A DNA stretch of 64,000 nt from CALOCV01 sp942491955 (GTDB lineage Bacteria > Chlamydiota > Chlamydiia > Chlamydiales > CALOCV01), in contig CALOCV010000015.1 of NCBI GenBank assembly GCA_942491955.1, positions 1 to 64,000 of the forward strand, in the 5' to 3' direction. The position numbers and the translations under genes were made by a program. How positions within the stretch are numbered: position 1 is the stretch's first letter; each line of letters starts with the position of its first letter. This document shows, in pieces, positions 51,044-59,317 of the stretch. The notes beneath the pieces were generated by a model, which worked only from the letters and a program-made list of their open reading frames with translations, had not been told where the DNA came from and did no database searches.

Positions 51044-51753
51044 AATCCTTCATTCTGAAGCTGTTGTATTGCATCACAAGCAGCGGCCTGCTGGGCTTCC
51101 TTTTTCGAAGAGCCAACACCTGTGCCAAGAAGCTCTTGGTTTTTATAGACGCCAATGCGGAAGTCTTTTTTGTGGTCAGGGCCATTGGTTTCTAGGTTCT
51201 CGTAATGCGGGGTCATCTGGTAGTTTTTTTGGCACCAATCTTGAAGAGTTGTTTTCCAATTCGAGGTGGGTTGAGAGAGCAGTTTTTCCATGGTTTCAGA
51301 GAAATGGGATGTGAGAAATTGGCGAACGGTGGAAAGATCTCCATCAAGGAGGAGGGCTCCTATAAGAGCTTCAAAGAAATCGGCGAGAATCGAATCTCTC
51401 CCTCTTCCTTCATTTCTTTGCTCACCTTTGCCAAGAAGGAGGTATTTTCCTAAATCGAGTTGCTTGACGTAATGCGCACAGGCCGCAGCAGAAACAAGGG
51501 TGGCGCGCATCGTTGAGAGATCTCCCTCAGGTGTTGTTGGGTGCTTGAGATAGAGTTCCTCAGCAATAAGGAAACCAAGGACGGCATCGCCCAAAAACTC
51601 GAGACGTTCATTGTAGTTGTCAAGTAGATCGTTTTCGTTAGCAAAAGAGCGATGAATGAATGCAAGGGCGAGCAGGTCGGGGTTTTTAAATGTGTACCCG
51701 ACTTTTTTTTGTATGGTTTCAAGATTTTCTAAAAGGGGACTTGGAATGTTCAT
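51031..51753 (-). CDS. rnc: Ribonuclease III
   Basis: A 240-residue protein. The signature NERLEFLGDAVLGFLIAE (residues 48-65) contains the metal-binding Glu and Asp; GRDSILADFFEALIGALLLD gives the second catalytic part (D and E). The double-stranded RNA binding domain is at about 160-235 (KDFRIGVYKNQELLGTGVGS, then KKEAQQAAACDA). It processes rRNA precursors and structured mRNAs. ATG 51753 is the best start, giving the normal length. It is coupled to radA. Confidence 0.95.
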   Translation of the reverse strand: MNIPSPLLENLETIQKKVGYTFKNPDLLALAFIHRSFANENDLLDNYNERLEFLGDAVLGFLIAEELYLKHPTTPEGDLSTMRATLVSAAACAHYVKQLDLGKYLLLGKGEQRNEGRGRDSILADFFEALIGALLLDGDLSTVRQFLTSHFSETMEKLLSQPTSNWKTTLQDWCQKNYQMTPHYENLETNGPDHKKDFRIGVYKNQELLGTGVGSSKKEAQQAAACDAIQQLQNEGLWVK

Positions 51754-51764
51754 GGGTAAGAATC

Positions 51765-52691
51765 CTACCCATTTTGGGATTTTCCAGAAAGCCTCTTTAA
51801 TCGACTATTGAGGGAGTAGTAACTCCATCGTTCTGAACCATCGGGACACAACCAAAACTTCTTCCAGGTGCGGGTGATGAGATTTGAAGCCTTTGTAAGC
51901 TTTCTTCTGTTTTTTTGCTTTTCCCATTCAAGTAGAGTCTTTGCACCCTCTTTTACATTTGGTTTCCAATTCCACGCTTTTAAATCGGCTTTTTTGTTGA
52001 GAGAGCCGTTGAGGATAGGGCTAAATACCGAAGTAGCGATCAGTACGATGATTTCAATGGGGGTGACTATAGATAAGAGACCGGGGAAAAAGAGGAATGG
52101 AGTAAATACATAGTTCGCAATGTCCAACACGGTTTGTTTCCAGACGGAATTTTGGCGAATGTGTGCCAAATTTTTCAGAATGACAAATTTCCGTTGTGCA
52201 CCATATTGTTTTGGTTCTATAGCAGAAGGAATTCCTTTTTTCTGTGCGAAAGTAGGGGAGAGCCATTCAAAGCGGAGGGAGATAATAGAGGAACAATGCT
52301 TTCCATGGCTGCCTCGGAAAGAGCCTTCGATAGGGTCTTTTTTGGAAAGGAAGAGCTCTGGTGTGTGATGCAGGCCAATTTTTCTGTTCCATTTCATTAT
52401 TTTGGTCGCGAGGGTCGTTTGATTCTCTTTTACTTCGGCAATGATGCGGTCGATCTCTTCGGGAGAGAGGTTATACTTCTGTTTTTTGGCTTCAAGGGAT
52501 AGGCGAAAGTATTTGATGCTGGCATCGGGAAGTGGATGGAACAATCGGAAAAAAGGGCTTTTTTTGGGTGCAACTGCTTGCAGAATGTGCATGGCAACGA
52601 AGAAGGCAGAAAGAGAAGAAGAAACAACATTACCCCAAGAAAACTGGGGACGGTAGTGAATGGATGAGATGAAAGTGCGTAGAGATTCCAT
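51765..52691 (-). CDS. Unknown membrane protein with a degenerate M48-like motif
   Basis: From ATG 52691 (MESLRTFISSIHYRPQFSWG) the product is 308 residues; the frame stays open to ATG 52808, but the extra codons are low-complexity and overlap repeat-like CGCGGCCTTCGCC text. A hydrophobic helix lies near the N-terminus and a paired hydrophobic stretch at YVFTPFLFFPGLLSIVTPIE. VILKNLAHIRQNSVWKQ looks like a zinc-peptidase helix (HExxH) in which only one His remains, as in mitochondrial TMEM177-type pseudoproteases. The relation is weak. Chlamydiae-restricted membrane protein is the alternative. It lies 11 bases upstream of rnc. Confidence 0.5.
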   Translation of the reverse strand: MESLRTFISSIHYRPQFSWGNVVSSSLSAFFVAMHILQAVAPKKSPFFRLFHPLPDASIKYFRLSLEAKKQKYNLSPEEIDRIIAEVKENQTTLATKIMKWNRKIGLHHTPELFLSKKDPIEGSFRGSHGKHCSSIISLRFEWLSPTFAQKKGIPSAIEPKQYGAQRKFVILKNLAHIRQNSVWKQTVLDIANYVFTPFLFFPGLLSIVTPIEIIVLIATSVFSPILNGSLNKKADLKAWNWKPNVKEGAKTLLEWEKQKNRRKLTKASNLITRTWKKFWLCPDGSERWSYYSLNSRLKRLSGKSQNG

Positions 52692-52831
52692 AAAGAAAGA
52701 ATTAAAACATTTTGTTGGATTTAATGCAAGAAGGGGTTCTAAAAGTGTGGTAGGGTCCAGCAAGATTTTTGATGTTTTTCGCGGCCTTCGCCTTGCAATA
52801 ATAGACATTTTGCATCATTCATTTCCTTACA

Positions 52832-53413
52832 CTACGCGATTCGAATGGAGACGATCTTTTGCTCTTCAAGAGGTTTGTGCGATTCGTTCACAGGGACGCT
52901 TTCAATTTGGTGCACGACGTCCAATCCTTTGACGACCTCACCAAAGATGGTGTGCCGGAGATCAAGCCAGGGTGTGGATGTTGTGGTAATAAAAAATTGG
53001 CTTCGATTGGTATTCGGGCCGGCATTGGCCATGGCCAAAAGACCAGGCTCGGTAAAACGAACGTCAGGTGTGCATTCGTCCTCAAAAGATTCTTTCCAGA
53101 TCGACTCACCACCAAAACCCGTTCCTGTTGGGTCGCCTCCTTGGATCATGAAATCTTGGATGACGCGATGGAAGATGACTCCGTCATAGTAGTGATTTTT
53201 AGCGTGCTTGAGGAAATTTTCACACGCCTTGGGAGCGATATCAGGACGAAGTCGAATATGGATTTCCCCTTGCGTTGTTTCAAAAATAGCCAAGGGAAAG
53301 GTTTCTTTATCCTCTTCTGTCGAGTAATGCGCAACAAGAGGAAGAAGGGGGAGAAGAGAAAATACCGTGACGCTAGATACTTTGGGAAGCGTATCGAAAA
53401 AAAGAGACAACAT
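52832..53413 (-). CDS. Cyclophilin-type peptidyl-prolyl isomerase, exported
   Basis: A 193-residue protein. The N-terminus (VTVFSLLPLLPLVAHYST) is a likely signal peptide. The cyclophilin domain starts FPLAIFETTQGEIHIRLRPD, and has the active-site FHRVIQDFMIQGGD (R and Q), AMANAGPNTNRSQFFIT and LDLRHTIFGEVVKGLDVV. It catalyses proline cis-trans isomerisation, probably in the periplasm, where it may aid outer membrane protein folding. It is complete for a short bacterial cyclophilin. Downstream lies the mobile-element cluster of 53.4-55.6 kb. Confidence 0.9.
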   Translation of the reverse strand: MLSLFFDTLPKVSSVTVFSLLPLLPLVAHYSTEEDKETFPLAIFETTQGEIHIRLRPDIAPKACENFLKHAKNHYYDGVIFHRVIQDFMIQGGDPTGTGFGGESIWKESFEDECTPDVRFTEPGLLAMANAGPNTNRSQFFITTTSTPWLDLRHTIFGEVVKGLDVVHQIESVPVNESHKPLEEQKIVSIRIA

Positions 53414-53437
53414 AAAAATTCCTTTTTAATCCATTTA

Positions 53438-53583
53438 TACCAATTTCAATACACAAGCACACAAATTGATCCGCATATTTCTTGCTAAATCTATTTTTCT
53501 ATCTTGCAAACTCACAAGAATTTACATCGTTCTCCAAAAACAATTTTTAATTCAATTTGTGTCTTTATTTTTTTCCATTGGTA
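53438..53583. mobile_element. Degenerate copy of the 160-bp MITE
   Basis: Starts TACCAATTTCAATACACAAG and keeps CTATCTTGCAAACTCACAAG in the centre and CCATTGGTA at the end. It is about 146 bp, diverged and lacks clean ends and TAA flanks. It represents an older insertion of the same element. Confidence 0.6.
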
Positions 53584-53726
53584 CCAATCTAAAAGATCCG
53601 AGCATATTTCGCAACATTAAGTTGTTTGGGTATATCTCCCTTTACGGAGATGTGGACAAAGCATGAACCTGTCCACAAAGTGCTTCGGCTATTATAGGAA
53701 ATACGACAAGTTATCGGGGTCTTTAG

Positions 53727-53995
53727 AACCTGTTTAAAATCTTTCTAATCCTGTATAAACAATTATTTTCCAAGACAATTGTAGGTATTTTATGCCCCAT
53801 TGCTATCCTAGCGATATGGATCGTGAACAGTTTAACAAAATTAAACCTCTTCTGGAATCTGCAAGAGAAAAAAACACGTCCTAGAGCGGTCGACTTATAT
53901 GATGTAATTTGTGGCATTTCATATGTTTGAAAAACCAGTTTACATATGGTCATCCTTGCTTTTGTCGTTTTATTCGTAAAACAGTTTTGAACGAG
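53727..53995. mobile_element. Internally deleted IS5-type element
   Basis: Begins AGAACCTGTTTAAAATCTTT and encodes the transposase N-terminus (MPHCYPSDMDREQFNKIKPL, then LESAREKNT) up to a stop. It then jumps to the C-terminus (SLHMVILAFVVLFVKQF, written in another frame) and ends near AACAGTTTTGAACGAG. The DDE domain is missing. It lies next to the GxxExxY unit. Confidence 0.65.
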
Positions 53996-53997
53996 TT

Positions 53998-54326
53998 TTT
54001 AGAAAATAAACTACCACAGAGCCCACAGAGAACACAGAGGGAGGACATATAGATTGTTTAGTGCATCCAGAAATGTCTGAAGAAGTTGTAGAGGATCAGG
54101 TAATTATAGAAATTAAATCTGTGAATGGAATAGCTCTAATACACGAAGCACAACGACTATCTTATTTAAAGCTCTATGGAACTTGTGCTCGAGGATTGCT
54201 GATCAATTTTAATGTGAAACGATTGGTAGAAGGCATTCGTCGAATGAAAATATAACCCTCTCTCTGTGCTCTCTGTGGGCTCTGTGGTAGTTTTTATTGC
54301 TGAGATATGTCAACCAAGTTTCTTAA
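53998..54326 (+). mobile_element. GxxExxY composite unit, copy 2
   Basis: AAACTACCACAGAGCCCACA on the left and the mirrored CTCTGTGGGCTCTGTGGTAG on the right bound a deletion-form GxxExxY frame. The right flank (GCTGAGATATGTCAACCAAG, then TTTCTTAAG) is cut by the IS5-type element at 54327-54883 and resumes after it (GCAAGGCAAATTGTAGGGGA). Confidence 0.75.
54061..54255 (+). pseudogene. Short GxxExxY protein with internally deleted core
   Basis: 64 codons starting in the GTGCATCCAGAAATG region: HPEMSEEV joins directly to VEDQVIIEIKSVNGIALIHE and runs to the normal end LVEGIRRMKI. The GPGLxESAY core present in the 33-kb copy is missing, exactly as in the copies at 24.5 kb and 55.3 kb. It is open but probably nonfunctional; a short truncated product cannot be excluded. 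Confidence 0.65.
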
Positions 54327-54883
54327 GAACCTGTGAGAAAGTTTAAAAAAAAAATGGTTGGAGAGGTCCGACAAAACAATGGTCGGAAAGAGAAAACCAG
54401 TTTTATAATAATTGATGCGCAAAGCGTTAAAAATACCGATACAGCTGAGAGTAAAGGGTATGATGCAGGAAAAAAAATTTCAGGGATAAAACGACACATC
54501 GCTGTAGACACCCAAGGATTACCTCATGCAATTCATATAACTACAGCAAATATTACAGATAGGAAAGGAGCGCTAGAAGCATGTTCATTGAAGAAGAGTT
54601 TTTTATCTGAAGTAAAAAACGTTTTAGGTGATGGAGGATACTCTGGAGAACCATTTTCAGATGGTATTCAAGAGATATTGGGTTGTCCAGTAGAAATAGC
54701 CAAGAGAAATGAATTGCATACTTTTAAAGTGATTCCCAAAAGATGGGTTGTGGAACGTTCTTTTAGCTGGCTTGAAAAGTGTAGAAGATTATGGAAAAAC
54801 TGTGAAAGAAAGCTAAATACTAGCTTAACTATGGTAGTCTTAGCATTTGTAGTTCTTCTTTTAAAAAGATTTTAAACAGGTTC
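54327..54883 (+). mobile_element. 557-bp IS5-type element with TAA target duplication
   Basis: Ends GAACCTGT... and ...ACAGGTTC, flanked by TAA at 54324-54326 and 54884-54886. The uninterrupted sequence (TTCTTAAGCAA, seen at 24.4 kb in reverse) has a single TAA, so this is a clean insertion. The element is shorter than a full IS5-family IS (normally about 850 bp or more) because the N-terminal part of the transposase is missing, yet it has both ends. It may have moved in trans with help from a full-length copy elsewhere. Confidence 0.8.
54333..54875 (+). CDS. IS5-type transposase, DDE part only
   Basis: A 180-residue frame; the likely start is the Met at VGEVRQNNGRKEKTSF. It has the first Asp in FIIIDAQSVKN, GYDAGKKISGIKRHIAVDTQ, GDGGYSGEPFSDGIQ (second Asp) and VVERSFSWLEKCRRLWK (Glu region), so the catalytic triad seems present, but the DNA-binding N-terminal half found at 53727 is absent. 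It is about 75 percent like the copy at 33667-34188. The product alone should not be able to recognise ends. Confidence 0.75.
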   Translation: MRKFKKKMVGEVRQNNGRKEKTSFIIIDAQSVKNTDTAESKGYDAGKKISGIKRHIAVDTQGLPHAIHITTANITDRKGALEACSLKKSFLSEVKNVLGDGGYSGEPFSDGIQEILGCPVEIAKRNELHTFKVIPKRWVVERSFSWLEKCRRLWKNCERKLNTSLTMVVLAFVVLLLKRF

Positions 54884-54914
54884 TAAGCAAGGCAAATTGT
54901 AGGGGATTGTATCA

Positions 54915-55145
54915 ATGAAAATATTTTATAATATAACCTCTCCAAAAGACTCAATTGTCGAGAAAATGATCAAAAGGGGAACGGCTCAATGGCGCTATGG
55001 TGCACGGCATGTTGGTCTTGCAATCCAAAATCACCACCCTTTCTCTCTTTTTGATAGAATCCAACACCTGGTTCTTGGGGTTCTTGAGTGCATTCCTTTG
55101 ATCGGTCTCGGCGTAGTGATTGCTGATTATGTTGTAAATCGATGA
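54915..55145 (+). CDS. Small protein with a C-terminal hydrophobic motif
   Basis: A 76-residue frame that starts MKIFYNITSPKDSIVEKMIK and ends with a hydrophobic tail (LGVLECIPLIGLGVVIADYV). The ending resembles short E-x-I-P-x-I-G-x-x-x-x-x-x-E/D membrane motifs seen in many small proteins of environmental chlamydiae. It lies between two GxxExxY units and may be the remainder of a larger gene broken by the IS. The function is unknown. Confidence 0.45.
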   Translation: MKIFYNITSPKDSIVEKMIKRGTAQWRYGARHVGLAIQNHHPFSLFDRIQHLVLGVLECIPLIGLGVVIADYVVNR

Positions 55146-55182
55146 ATAGTCATGGAGTTGCAGCGAGTATTCTTAAACAAGG

Positions 55183-55612
55183 CTTTTGTCGTTTTATTCG
55201 TAAAACAGTTTTGAACGAGTTTTTAGAAAATAAACTACCACAGAGCCCACAGAGAACACAGAGGGAGGACATATAGATTGTTTAGTGCATCCAGAAATGT
55301 CTGAAGAAGTTGTAGAGGATCAAGTAATTATAGAAATTAAATCTGTGAATGGAATAGCTCCAATACACGAAGCACAACGACTATCTTATTTAAAGCTCTA
55401 AGGAGCTTGTGCCCGAGGATTGCTTATCAATTTTAATGTGAAACGATTGGTAGAAGGCATTCGTCGAATGAAAATATAACCCTCTCTCTGTGCTCTCTGT
55501 GGGCTCTGTGGTAGTTTTTATTGCTGAGATATGTCAACCAAGTTTCTTAAGTAAAGCAAATTGTAGGGGATTGTTCATTTAAAAGATTTTGAACAGGTTC
55601 TGAGTGCATCGT
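55183..55612 (+). mobile_element. GxxExxY composite unit, copy 3
   Basis: Begins with the IS5-type transposase C-terminal text (TTTTGTCGTTTTATTCGTAA) and repeats AAACTACCACAGAGCCCACA, the GxxExxY frame (with VEDQVIIEIKSVNGIAPIHE), CTGTGGTAG, TTCTTAAG and GAACAGGTTCTGAG. It lacks the 54.3-kb IS. A TAT to TAA change (LKL-stop) interrupts the frame at about 55400, so this GxxExxY copy is a pseudogene. Confidence 0.75.
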
Positions 55613-56064
55613 TTATCGAGTTGGATTTTTGGCAAAAGTTTGTGGAATAAGGGAGATAAAGTAAAAATTCTTTTAATATATGTGCCAATTTTTTGGGTTT
55701 TGGTAGCTTTTTTTAAGGTTTCGTCGCCCCATTTATTGAGTTGAGAGAGCTGATAGGCAACGCGTTTTCCCGTTTCTATCTGTTCTGCACAATCGTATGG
55801 TGTCCAATTTTCAAATTTTTGTGTTTTACAACGAGCCGATTTCAGAGTTTTTTCTTGGAGATGGCGCCAAGTAAAAATGAGTTTTGTCAGAGAGACGGAA
55901 TCCCCCTCCTTCGGTTTTTCTTTTGCGAGTGTGAATCTTCGTCCTCCTCGCTTGCCAATGCTGGGGGAGAGTTGTATCACGAGTTGTTCAAATTCTACAA
56001 AATTTCTACAAGATGTGAGTTGAGAAGAGAGAGATTTTGCGGTCATAAATTCTTTTATATGCAA
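55579..56064 (-). CDS. Unknown protein, C-terminus running into mobile repeat
   Basis: A 161-residue frame from ATG 56064 (MHIKEFMTAKSLSSQLTSCR). It is basic, soluble-looking and helical, with blocks such as LVIQLSPSIGKRGGRRFTL and AEQIETGKRVAYQLSQLNKW. The last residues (NLFKIF) are encoded by the GxxExxY unit end, so the natural C-terminus may be lost or changed. No family was recognised. The divergent DUF2878-like gene starts 65 bases away. Confidence 0.5.
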   Translation of the reverse strand: MHIKEFMTAKSLSSQLTSCRNFVEFEQLVIQLSPSIGKRGGRRFTLAKEKPKEGDSVSLTKLIFTWRHLQEKTLKSARCKTQKFENWTPYDCAEQIETGKRVAYQLSQLNKWGDETLKKATKTQKIGTYIKRIFTLSPLFHKLLPKIQLDKRCTQNLFKIF

Positions 56065-56128
56065 TAATGGGGTTGTTTTGGAGAATAGCTTAGGAAATTT
56101 GTATTTAAAAAGAAAGTTTTAATGGATT

Positions 56129-56710
56129 ATGGAGCCTTTTTTGACCAAACAAACGAAACAGTATTGGGCCCGCCTTATCTTTGAAAAGGCGCTCAATGCC
56201 TTGATTTTTTATTTTGGTTGGGTTCTTTGTATCTTTTTTGCTGCAAGTCACGAACCGTGGTGGGGCATTGGCATAACTAGTATTTTCCTTTTTTTTCACT
56301 GCTTGATGACGAGGACATTAAAAAAAGATCTGATTCTTATAGGAGTCTTTGTTATTCTCGGCTTTTTTGTCGACTCCCTTTATTCCATCACGGGCGTTGT
56401 CGCCTATGAATCGCCTAACCCCTTCTCTCCTCATTGGGCTCCATTCTGGATACTAACGATTTGGGCTGTTTTTGCCGTTTCCATCAACCATTCAATGTGG
56501 TGGTTAAAAAAACGTTATTTTCTTGCCGCTCTATTGGGGGCTTGGGGAGGTGTAGCCAGTTATGTTGCAGGGGAGAGGTTGGGAGCTGCTCATTTTCCCG
56601 AATCGTATCTGAAGAGTGTTTTGGTAATCGGTGGTGTTTGGTTTTTTCTTTTACCGCTGTTGATGACTTTTTCTGTTTGGCTCGATCAACGCTTTCCTGA
56701 TAAATACTGA
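56129..56710 (+). CDS. DUF2878-family membrane protein
   Basis: A 193-residue protein with about six hydrophobic segments. ALIFYFGWVLCIFFAASHEP and ILGFFVDSLYSITGVVAYES plus PHWAPFWILTIWAVFAVSIN and RLGAAHFP match the order and Trp-rich character of DUF2878 proteins, an uncharacterised inner-membrane family of proteobacteria. It lies 44 bases before the MFS gene on the same strand and may be cotranscribed with it. The function is unknown. Confidence 0.65.
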   Translation: MEPFLTKQTKQYWARLIFEKALNALIFYFGWVLCIFFAASHEPWWGIGITSIFLFFHCLMTRTLKKDLILIGVFVILGFFVDSLYSITGVVAYESPNPFSPHWAPFWILTIWAVFAVSINHSMWWLKKRYFLAALLGAWGGVASYVAGERLGAAHFPESYLKSVLVIGGVWFFLLPLLMTFSVWLDQRFPDKY

Positions 56711-56754
56711 AACAGCTACAATTTTCTCAAATTTTTTTCTGAGTTGTATCGATC

Positions 56755-57984
56755 ATGATTCGTCTTTTACGCAGCCTTCTAAGCCCTATCATTAGTATCG
56801 CTCTGCTGATGTTTGGGATGGGCTTTTTTATGAGTTTTTTAAGTCTTTCTCTCAATCAGCAAGGGTATGCCGATCGCATTGTTGGATACATCCAAGCTGC
56901 GTTTTTCTTTGGTGTTATGATAGGAGCCCTTTATGTAGAGAGACTGATTCGACGGATTGGGCACATTCGTGCCTATGCCACTTTTGGCAGTATCTGTGGT
57001 GCTTCGGTCCTTATGCAGGGGATTATTCCCTCGTTTTGGGTGTGGATGGCTGCTCGTTTTTTTACAGGTCTCTCTTCAGCTGGAATCTGGATTTGTATCG
57101 AGAGTTGGCTAATGGAGATGAGCACAACGCAGACTCGGGGTAGGGTTCTTGCCGTCTATATGATCGCCTTTTATTTTTCTCAGGCAAGCGGGCAATTTAT
57201 CCTTGATTGGGTCGATCAGACATCACTCATTCCATTTCTCGTAGCAGGTTTATTGGCTATGATTTCTGTGGTTCCCGTTTCCCTCACCCGCTACCCCTCT
57301 CCAGTAGTGACAGAGCCAACGATTCCCAATATATTTCACATTTTTTCCATCTCTCCTTTGGGTGTCAGTGGTTGTTTTCTTGCAGGATGGTTGCTTAGTG
57401 GGATTTATAGTTTTACTCCCATTTTTGCAAGGGATATGGGTCTCTCTGTCCCTCTTGTTATGAGCGTAACCATTATGGGGGGAATGGTATTGCAATGGCC
57501 GATCGGGAAGCTTTCGGATATCTTTGATCGGAGAACGATTCTTGTCCTTGCGAGTCTTATTTTGGTGATTCCTAGTTTCTTGATTTTTCTGTTTCCCCAT
57601 CAAGAATCTTTCGTTCTCGTATTCTCCTTCCTATTAGGGGGATTGAGTTTTACTCTTTATCCATTGAGCATCACACAAGTTTGCGACCATTTCGAAGCGC
57701 ATAATATCACAGCCATTACGGGTATTCTTTTATTGGCATATGGAGCGGGGTCGAGTACTGGACCTCTATTGGCTCCCTTGTTCATACAACCTTTTGGATC
57801 GGAATTTTTGTATATCTATCTCTCGTTAATTAGTCTGTTACTTGCGGCCATTGGTATGGCCTCGATTCTCTTTGGGAAAGCGATTCCTCAAGAAGAACAG
57901 CAAGAGTATGTTCCATTACCGAGTAGTGGGACAGCCGCTTTTGAGCTCGATCCCCGTTTTGGTGACGATTCACCTGATGAATGA
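56755..57984 (+). CDS. Major facilitator superfamily transporter
   Basis: A 409-residue protein with twelve membrane segments. FFFGVMIGALYVERLIRRIG is the cytoplasmic loop-2 motif region, RFFTGLSSAGIWICIESWL corresponds to helix 4, and GKLSDIFDRRTILVLASLIL gives the repeated motif in the second half. It resembles the YcaD/YfkF-like drug or metabolite exporters. The substrate is unknown. The C-terminus converges on the DUF4396 gene with a 15-base overlap. Confidence 0.85.
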   Translation: MIRLLRSLLSPIISIALLMFGMGFFMSFLSLSLNQQGYADRIVGYIQAAFFFGVMIGALYVERLIRRIGHIRAYATFGSICGASVLMQGIIPSFWVWMAARFFTGLSSAGIWICIESWLMEMSTTQTRGRVLAVYMIAFYFSQASGQFILDWVDQTSLIPFLVAGLLAMISVVPVSLTRYPSPVVTEPTIPNIFHIFSISPLGVSGCFLAGWLLSGIYSFTPIFARDMGLSVPLVMSVTIMGGMVLQWPIGKLSDIFDRRTILVLASLILVIPSFLIFLFPHQESFVLVFSFLLGGLSFTLYPLSITQVCDHFEAHNITAITGILLLAYGAGSSTGPLLAPLFIQPFGSEFLYIYLSLISLLLAAIGMASILFGKAIPQEEQQEYVPLPSSGTAAFELDPRFGDDSPDE

Positions 57985-58773
57985 GATCGGAGCGATTGGA
58001 TTCGTCAAGAAAGCGACAAGCAGAAGGAGGAACAACGTAAAGGCAATGACACGGACCTGTTGGGGAAAGGCAAGTTTTGCGATTTGAGGATGAGAAGAAG
58101 GCATGGGGGCATTCGTTGTTGGTGGAGTCATCATCCCGTGTTTGATCCCTTTGCGAACCATCCAGGAATTAATGGGATAGGTCGTCATCGAACCGACGAT
58201 CGTTGCCAGTGACATAATCGCCCAAAAATAGGGAGTAAAAGGGTTATCGCCTTCTGGAAGAAAATGCATGCCGATGACCATGATCGGAATCATTCCTACC
58301 ATGACCATGTTCATGGAAGCAAATTCGACAAAAAACGTTTTTCTAACGGCCATCCAATAGTCTCCTTGGAACATGGATAGCATGAAGAGGGCTTGGAAGA
58401 GGAAGAGACCAACAATGAATGCCGAACCGTATTCAATGAGTAAATCGATTCCATTCGGCAGTCCAAAGTGGTAGACAACGGCAGCTGAGAGGATGATGCC
58501 CGTTGCATCGCCAGCAACGCAATGGACTAGGGAGCCAACGGTTTGTTTCCAATGTGCTTGGATGTAGACATCATGTGTTTTGGGGAGAGGTTGTCGGCAT
58601 GTGAGTAGATAGACGAATAGGCCGATGGGTCCGGTATAGGCAATGACGAGGATCCAGGCGAGTTTCATTACCCAGAGGGTTGGGGTATTGAAAAAAAGAT
58701 CCCATATGACAAAGATAAGAGAGCCGAGGGTAAGGATGTACCAAAGAATCAAGGCACCGAGTAAAAAATCCAT
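57970..58773 (-). CDS. DUF4396-family membrane protein
   Basis: A 267-residue protein with about seven membrane segments. The core AHWKQTVGSLVHCVAGDATG followed by IILSAAVVYHFG is the DUF4396 signature, and IEYGSAFIVGLFLFQALFML continues it. It has a Met-rich stretch (MNMVMVGMIPIMVIGMHFLP), a composition often linked to metal handling. The family is uncharacterised; homologues often occur near copper or heavy metal genes, but none are here. Confidence 0.7.
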   Translation of the reverse strand: MDFLLGALILWYILTLGSLIFVIWDLFFNTPTLWVMKLAWILVIAYTGPIGLFVYLLTCRQPLPKTHDVYIQAHWKQTVGSLVHCVAGDATGIILSAAVVYHFGLPNGIDLLIEYGSAFIVGLFLFQALFMLSMFQGDYWMAVRKTFFVEFASMNMVMVGMIPIMVIGMHFLPEGDNPFTPYFWAIMSLATIVGSMTTYPINSWMVRKGIKHGMMTPPTTNAPMPSSHPQIAKLAFPQQVRVIAFTLFLLLLVAFLTNPIAPISFIR

Positions 58774-58831
58774 ATTTCTCCTGATAAAAAGATTGGTATT
58801 TTTCCTTTCTTCCCTGTACCGTCAATAGCAT

Positions 58832-59251
58832 ATGCTCAGAATTCTTTTCTTACTTTTTTTTGTATGTTTGTTTCTCCACAGTGAAGAGGGCGTCAAAAAT
58901 TCCAAACCTTTTCCTGAAGGAGTTCCAGTTGCAGAAAAGTGGCTCCAGCTCCTAGATCAAGGGCAATATGCAAAAAGTTGGGAGGAAGCCTCTTCAGAGC
59001 TGCAATCCAATGTTACCCAGGAGCAATGGGTTTTTGCTCTTGAGACCGTTCGGGGTCCATTAGGGCATGTTCTTTCCAGGGAATTTATCGATAGTCAGTG
59101 GGATGTCGACCAGGAAGGAGAGTGGAGCAAAGAGACTTTAGTTCTTAAATTTCTTACCACCTTTGCTGAGGCGAAAGAGGTGGATGAACAAGTTTCTTTG
59201 GTTCGGTATGGAACAAGAGAATGGAAAGTTCTCGGATACCACGTCGATTAG
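58832..59251 (+). CDS. DUF4019-family exported protein
   Basis: A 139-residue protein with a signal peptide (MLRILFLLFFVCLFLHS). VAEKWLQLLDQGQYAKSWEE starts the DUF4019 domain, and TQEQWVFALETVRGPLGHVL and REWKVLGYHVD continue it, a NTF2-like alpha+beta fold. The product is likely periplasmic and small, and the role is unknown. It lies 66 bases before the CPAF gene on the same strand. Confidence 0.75.
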   Translation: MLRILFLLFFVCLFLHSEEGVKNSKPFPEGVPVAEKWLQLLDQGQYAKSWEEASSELQSNVTQEQWVFALETVRGPLGHVLSREFIDSQWDVDQEGEWSKETLVLKFLTTFAEAKEVDEQVSLVRYGTREWKVLGYHVD

Positions 59252-59317
59252 CCTGATATCTGAATATCGGCAGTTCTGGTATACTCGCTCTTTAGCGCTT
59301 TTATTTTTAAGGATATT

